This document shows positions 60,272 through 64,000 of a stretch of 64,000 bases of DNA, piece by piece. Made by a program: the position numbers and the translations under genes. Each line of letters begins with the position of its first letter. The first letter of the stretch is position 1. This stretch comes from Actinoalloteichus_B caeruleus (GTDB lineage Bacteria; Actinomycetota; Actinomycetes; Mycobacteriales; Pseudonocardiaceae). Below the pieces are notes generated by a model. The model worked only from the letters and a program-made list of their open reading frames with translations, was not told where the DNA came from and ran no database searches. The stretch lies in assembly GCF_000718005.1 (NCBI RefSeq), contig NZ_JODV01000013.1. One strand, 5' to 3'.

Positions 60272-61827
60272 GCCGAACCGACGGGCCCACGGGGCCGCGC
60301 GCCGCCGGCCAGGAGGAGGCCGGGGAGGTCCTGCTGCGCATGGAGGGGATCGTCAAGGTGTTCCCCGGGGTGCGGGCGTTGGACGGAGTGGACCTGGAGG
60401 TGCGGCCCGGCGAGGTGCACTGCCTGCTCGGGCAGAACGGGGCGGGGAAGTCCACCCTCATCAAGGTCCTCGCCGGCGCCCACCAACCCGACGAGGGCGT
60501 CATCACCTGGCGGGGGACCGAGGCCAGGCTGCCGTCACCGGTCGCGGCCCTCCGGCTCGGCGTGGCCACCATGTACCAGGAGCTGGACCTGGTCCCCGAC
60601 CTGTCGGTGGCCGACAACATCTTCCTCGGCCACTGGCGGTCCCGTTGGGGGTTCACCCGGGCCCGCGCGGCGGCGGCGGAGGCCACCCGGTTGCTCACGC
60701 GCCTCGGTCACCCCGAGATCCGCCCGCACCGGGAGGTCGGCGGCCTGTCCGCCGCCGGGCAGCAGCTGGTGTCGATGGCCAGGGCACTGGCCCACGATGC
60801 CGGGCTCATCGTCATGGACGAGCCGACGGCGGCGCTCGCCGCCGACGAGACGGAGAACCTCTTCCGGGTCGTGGAGGACCTCACGGCGTCCGGGGTGGCC
60901 GTCGTCTACATCTCGCACCGCATGGAGGAACTCCGGCGCATCGGTGACCGGATCACGGTCATCAAGGACGGTCGCACCGTCGCCAGGAACCTCGACGCGA
61001 AGACCACACCCACCTCGGAGCTGGTGTCCCTGATGACCGGGCGTCGGGTCGACGCGGCCTTCCCGAAGCGGGAGGAGAACACCACCGACGCCTCGGTGGA
61101 GGCGCTGCGGGTGGAGGGGCTCACCAGGCGAGGCGAGTTCAGGAACGTCGACTTCACCCTGCGCGCGGGCGAGGTCCTCGGCATCGCCGGGCTCGTGGGC
61201 GCCGGGCGCAGCGAGATCCTGGAGACCGTCTTCGGCGCCAGGAAACCCGACAGCGGGCGGGTCCTGGTGCACGGCCAGCCACTCCGGCCGGGCAGCGTCC
61301 CGGCGGCCGTGCGCGCCGGCATCGGACTGGCGCCCGAGGAACGGAAGAGCCAGGCACTCCTGCTCGACCTCCCCGTCGCCCACAACGTGACCCTGGCCAG
61401 CCTGCCGGAGTACAGCCGACTCGGCTTCTCCCAACGGGCGAGGGAGATCGACGACGCCACGGAGAAGCTGCGGGAACTGGACCTGCGGCCGGCGGACCCC
61501 CGACGCCTCATCCGAACGCTCTCCGGCGGCAACCAGCAGAAGGCCGTGGTGGCCCGCTGGTTGGTGCACGGGTGCCGCATCCTGCTGCTCGACGAACCGA
61601 CCAGGGGCGTCGACGTGGGAGCTCGCAGCGAGCTGTACCGGCTGATCCGCGAACTCGCCGCCTCCGGCGTCGCGGTCGTCGTGGTCTCCAGCGAGGTCCC
61701 GGAGGTGCTCGGCCTGGCTGACCGGGTGCTGGTGCTCCGCGACGGCGACATCGTCCACGAGGCGCCCGCCGACGAGCTGACCGAGGCCGACGTGCTTGAT
61801 CTGGTGATGGAAGGGAGTGCGGCGTGA
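60268..61827 (+). CDS. sugar ABC transporter ATP-binding protein (CUT2, XylG/RbsA-like)
   Basis: 519 residues, two ABC domains. Domain 1: LLGQNGAGKSTLIKVLAGAH, GGLSAAGQQLVSMARAL, IVMDEPTAALA and ISHRMEELRRI. Domain 2: GIAGLVGAGRSEILETVFG, TLSGGNQQKAVVARWL and LLLDEPTRGVDVGARSELY. The order and length fit pentose/galactose importers. ATGA overlap with the ROK gene and GTGA overlap with the permease. Confidence 0.96.
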   Translation: MSRTDGPTGPRAAGQEEAGEVLLRMEGIVKVFPGVRALDGVDLEVRPGEVHCLLGQNGAGKSTLIKVLAGAHQPDEGVITWRGTEARLPSPVAALRLGVATMYQELDLVPDLSVADNIFLGHWRSRWGFTRARAAAAEATRLLTRLGHPEIRPHREVGGLSAAGQQLVSMARALAHDAGLIVMDEPTAALAADETENLFRVVEDLTASGVAVVYISHRMEELRRIGDRITVIKDGRTVARNLDAKTTPTSELVSLMTGRRVDAAFPKREENTTDASVEALRVEGLTRRGEFRNVDFTLRAGEVLGIAGLVGAGRSEILETVFGARKPDSGRVLVHGQPLRPGSVPAAVRAGIGLAPEERKSQALLLDLPVAHNVTLASLPEYSRLGFSQRAREIDDATEKLRELDLRPADPRRLIRTLSGGNQQKAVVARWLVHGCRILLLDEPTRGVDVGARSELYRLIRELAASGVAVVVVSSEVPEVLGLADRVLVLRDGDIVHEAPADELTEADVLDLVMEGSAA

Positions 61828-62921
61828 CCGACAAGAAACCGGGCTCGGTGCTCGGCGCCGGCAGCGCCGAGGACAGATCCCCCAACGAGACTGCGGGCTC
61901 CCCGAGCTCCGCCGGTGGAACCGGCGGAGACGGGCGGCCCGCACCGCAGCCCACCGCCCCCGCCGCCACGAAGGGCGGTGGGCTGCGACTGGACGTCCGG
62001 CTCACGGGACTGTTCGCGGTACTGGTCCTGCTGTGCGTCGTCGGGTACCTGACCCGGCCGGACGCGTTCCTCACCGAGGGGAACCTGTCCACGATCCTCC
62101 GGCTCGCCGCCGCCATCGGCGTGGTCAGCGTCGGCATGACCTTCGTCATCACCACCGCCGGGATCGACCTCTCCGTGGGTTCGATGGTCGCGCTCGCCAG
62201 CGTGTGGATGACGACGGTCGCCACCCAGTCCTACGGGGTGGGGGTGATGGTGCTCTGCGCCCTGCTGGTGGGACTGGGCGCCGGTCTGGTCAACGGCATA
62301 CTGATCGCCTACGGCAGGGTCGTGCCCTTCATCGCGACCCTGGCGATGATGGTCGCGGCCCGGGGCCTCGCCGAGCGCATCAGCGGGCGGCAGACGCAGG
62401 TGATCAGGGACACCGCGTTCCTGGACTTCTTCCGGGGCAGCTTCCTCGGCGTCCCGGTCCTGGTGTGGATGTTCCTGCTGGTCTTCGCGGCCGGCTGGGT
62501 CCTGCTCAACCGCACCACCTTCGGCCGGCGCACCTTCGCAGTCGGGGGCAACCCGGAGGCGGCCCGCCTCGCGGGCATCAACGTCAAGCGCCATGTCGCG
62601 CTGGTCTACGGGCTGGCCGGCCTGTGCTGCGGGATCGCCGCCATCATGGTCGCGGCCAGGACCACCTCGGGCGCGTCCACCAACGGGCTCTACTACGAGC
62701 TCGACGCCATCGCGGCCGTCGTGATCGGCGGCACCCTGCTGACCGGTGGCCGAGGCAGCCTCCTCGGCACCCTCATCGGTGTGTTGATCTTCACCGTGCT
62801 CAGCAACATCTTCACGCTGAACAACCTGGAGACCGACATCCAGAACATCGCCAAGGGCGTGATCATCGTGGTCGCCGTGCTCCTGCAGTACCGCACCATG
62901 AACCACCCCCGAACGACCTAG
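61824..62921 (+). CDS. sugar ABC transporter permease (CUT2, XylH/RbsC-like)
   Basis: 365 residues. A disordered Gly/Pro N-terminus of about 50 residues, then eight to ten membrane helices with VSVGMTFVITTAGIDLSVGSMVALAS, NPEAARLAGINVKRHVALVYGLAGLCCGIAAIM and LDAIAAVVIGGTLLTGGRGSLLGTLIGVLIFTVLSNIF, the EAA-like regions of this family. Forms a homodimeric channel. GTG start overlapping the ATPase stop. Confidence 0.95.
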   Translation: MTDKKPGSVLGAGSAEDRSPNETAGSPSSAGGTGGDGRPAPQPTAPAATKGGGLRLDVRLTGLFAVLVLLCVVGYLTRPDAFLTEGNLSTILRLAAAIGVVSVGMTFVITTAGIDLSVGSMVALASVWMTTVATQSYGVGVMVLCALLVGLGAGLVNGILIAYGRVVPFIATLAMMVAARGLAERISGRQTQVIRDTAFLDFFRGSFLGVPVLVWMFLLVFAAGWVLLNRTTFGRRTFAVGGNPEAARLAGINVKRHVALVYGLAGLCCGIAAIMVAARTTSGASTNGLYYELDAIAAVVIGGTLLTGGRGSLLGTLIGVLIFTVLSNIFTLNNLETDIQNIAKGVIIVVAVLLQYRTMNHPRTT

Positions 62922-62970
62922 CACCGCAGTCCGTCGTCGGGGCGGTCACCGCCGCCCGCCCCGACGAGGT

Positions 62971-62990
62971 CCACCGGCACGAGCCGGTGG
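62971..62990 (+). promoter_or_regulatory. stem-loop between permease and sugar-binding protein genes
   Basis: CCACCGGC at 62971-62978 and GCCGGTGG at 62983-62990 form a perfect 8-bp stem with an ACGA loop in the 153-base gap. It may stabilise or process the transcript before the highly expressed binding protein. Confidence 0.45.
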
Positions 62991-63074
62991 GCCCGTGAGC
63001 CGTCGGCGGCCAACACACCCCAGGTCCGCCGCCGCCAAGTCCGGCGGTCCACGTCTCGTGCTCGGGAGTCCTCG

Positions 63075-64000
63075 ATGTCAAGACAGCCACTGTTCGCCCG
63101 CCGCCGCTTCCTGCTCGGCGGCACCGCCCTCGGCGCGGGGGTCGTCCTGTCCGCCTGCACCTCCAACGACGCCGCCCAGGAGGCCCCGCGGAACGTCAGC
63201 GTCGGTGCCGGCGACAACGCCGAACCCGGGCCGGAGGTGACGATCGGCTTCTCCGCGCCCGCCGCCGACCACGGCTGGATGGCGGCCATGACCGCCTACG
63301 CGCGGTCGCAGGCCGAGGCGTTCGAGGACGTCACCTTCACCGCCACCGAGGGCACCAACGACTCCAGCCAGCAGATCGCGCAGATCGAGACCCTCATCAA
63401 CGACGGTGTCGACGTCCTCGTCATCCTGCCGCACGACGGCGCGCAGCTGACCGCGGTCGGCCAGCAGGCGATGGACGCCGGCATCCCGGTGGTGAACGTG
63501 GACCGCGTCTTCGACAGCCCGCTGGCCTACCGCTGCTGGATCGGCGGCGACAACTACCGCATGGGCGTCAACGCCGGGGACTACATCGCCGAGCAGATGC
63601 GGGAACAGGGCAAGGACGACCCGGTGATCGCCGAGGTGGCGGGAATCGACTCGCTGCCCCTGACCCAGGAACGCAGCCAGGGGTTCGCCGACGCGCTCGC
63701 CCGGCACGGCTTCGAGGTCTCGCACCGGGTCGCGGCCGAGTTCACGGTGGAGAGCGGTGAGCGGCAGACCTCCAACCTGCTCCAGTCCGCCAGCTCCCTC
63801 GACGCGCTGTGGAACCACGACGACGACCAGGGCATCGGCGTGCTCGCCGCCATCGAGAACGCCGGACGAGACGAGTTCATCATGGTGGGCGGCGCGGGCT
63901 CACTGGACATGATGGACCGGATCGAGTCGGGCGAGAGCGTCGTCAAGGCCACGGTCCTCTACAGCCCGTCGATGTGCGCCTCGGCGATCTCGCTGGCCCG
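63075..64000 (+). CDS. sugar-binding lipoprotein, Tat-type signal (3' end cut by window edge)
   Basis: About 308 residues visible; the frame is open to the right edge. The N-terminus has a twin-arginine RRRFLLGG motif and hydrophobic stretch ending in a lipobox LSAC, so it is a Tat-exported lipoprotein. The mature part is an RbsB/XylF-like periplasmic-binding fold: GFSAPAADHGWMAAMTAYARSQAE, QIAQIETLINDGVDVLVILPHDGAQL, GIPVVNVDRVF and ALWNHDDDQGIGVLAAIENAGRDEFIMVGGAG. It is the substrate receptor of the upstream ABC importer. GGGAG sits 6 bases before the ATG. Confidence 0.93.
   Translation, partial: MSRQPLFARRRFLLGGTALGAGVVLSACTSNDAAQEAPRNVSVGAGDNAEPGPEVTIGFSAPAADHGWMAAMTAYARSQAEAFEDVTFTATEGTNDSSQQIAQIETLINDGVDVLVILPHDGAQLTAVGQQAMDAGIPVVNVDRVFDSPLAYRCWIGGDNYRMGVNAGDYIAEQMREQGKDDPVIAEVAGIDSLPLTQERSQGFADALARHGFEVSHRVAAEFTVESGERQTSNLLQSASSLDALWNHDDDQGIGVLAAIENAGRDEFIMVGGAGSLDMMDRIESGESVVKATVLYSPSMCASAISLA

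Overview
The window is GC-rich (about 72-73% by eye) actinobacterial chromosome. An Mrp antiporter operon, YbaB/NlpC-P60/EspC-like genes, a PPE-like protein, a DUF3558 lipoprotein, nucleoside salvage genes and heavy use of 4-base ATGA/GTGA gene overlaps suggest Pseudonocardiales; the genus cannot be fixed from sequence alone. The core gene set (yhjD-like, DD-carboxypeptidase, sdhCDAB, cdd, deoA, add, upp, pmmB, purine nucleoside phosphorylase) resembles the Mycobacterium tuberculosis Rv3307-Rv3335c neighbourhood as I recall it, rearranged and interrupted. No tRNA, rRNA, CRISPR array, transposase or integrase was seen.

Layout. (1) 1-4.6 kb is the most accessory-looking part: a minus-strand chain of seven tightly spaced or overlapping genes ending in a DddA/SCP1.201-type deaminase toxin and an Imm1 immunity gene, divergent from a large TPR-type regulator with a small partner. 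(2) 4.7-11.4 kb: YhjD-family membrane protein, a DD-carboxypeptidase homologue that has lost its catalytic serine and KTG motif, and the sdhCDAB operon with a strong internal hairpin. (3) 11.8-19.2 kb: BMP-type nucleoside ABC importer, cytidine deaminase and thymidine phosphorylase. (4) 19.3-21.3 kb: DUF418 membrane protein and divergent TetR repressor sharing two operators. (5) 21.4-25.6 kb: WXG/DUF3558/PPE-like operon and a long coiled-coil protein. (6) 26.1-31.9 kb: adenosine deaminase, a two-repeat acidic protein, and an EspC-like/NlpC-P60/YbaB/YbaB operon. (7) 32.5-35.9 kb: self-regulated ABC-2 export operon and a VOC protein. (8) 36-41 kb: deoxyribose catabolism (deoC, aldehyde dehydrogenase, half-length aldehyde dehydrogenase), upp and a TetR gene. 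(9) 41-47.3 kb: complete seven-gene Mrp (Mnh) cation/proton antiporter. (10) 47.9-54.6 kb: acyl-CoA mutase large subunit, Ser/Thr kinase, purine nucleoside phosphorylase and a phosphohexomutase-family enzyme. (11) 55-58.2 kb: solitary phage-antirepressor-like BRO/KilAC gene, a ROK regulator and a VOC protein. (12) 59-64 kb: ROK-controlled sugar ABC importer, cut by the right edge.

The genes at 11.8-19.2, 26.1, 36-40.2 and 52-54.6 kb form one scattered pathway. Nucleosides are imported by the BMP transporter, deaminated by Cdd and Add, and cleaved by DeoA and PunA. Bases are recovered by Upp. Deoxyribose phosphate goes through DeoC to acetaldehyde and the aldehyde dehydrogenases, and ribose-1-phosphate possibly through the PmmB-like mutase. 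Several of these genes (add, deoC, upp, punA), and the ROK gene at 56.4 kb, have a TAnnnT -10 element 6-8 bases before the start codon, suggesting leaderless mRNAs.

Start positions come from Shine-Dalgarno spacing and overlap logic and could shift by a few codons. Long open frames opposite real genes were discarded as GC-skew shadows.
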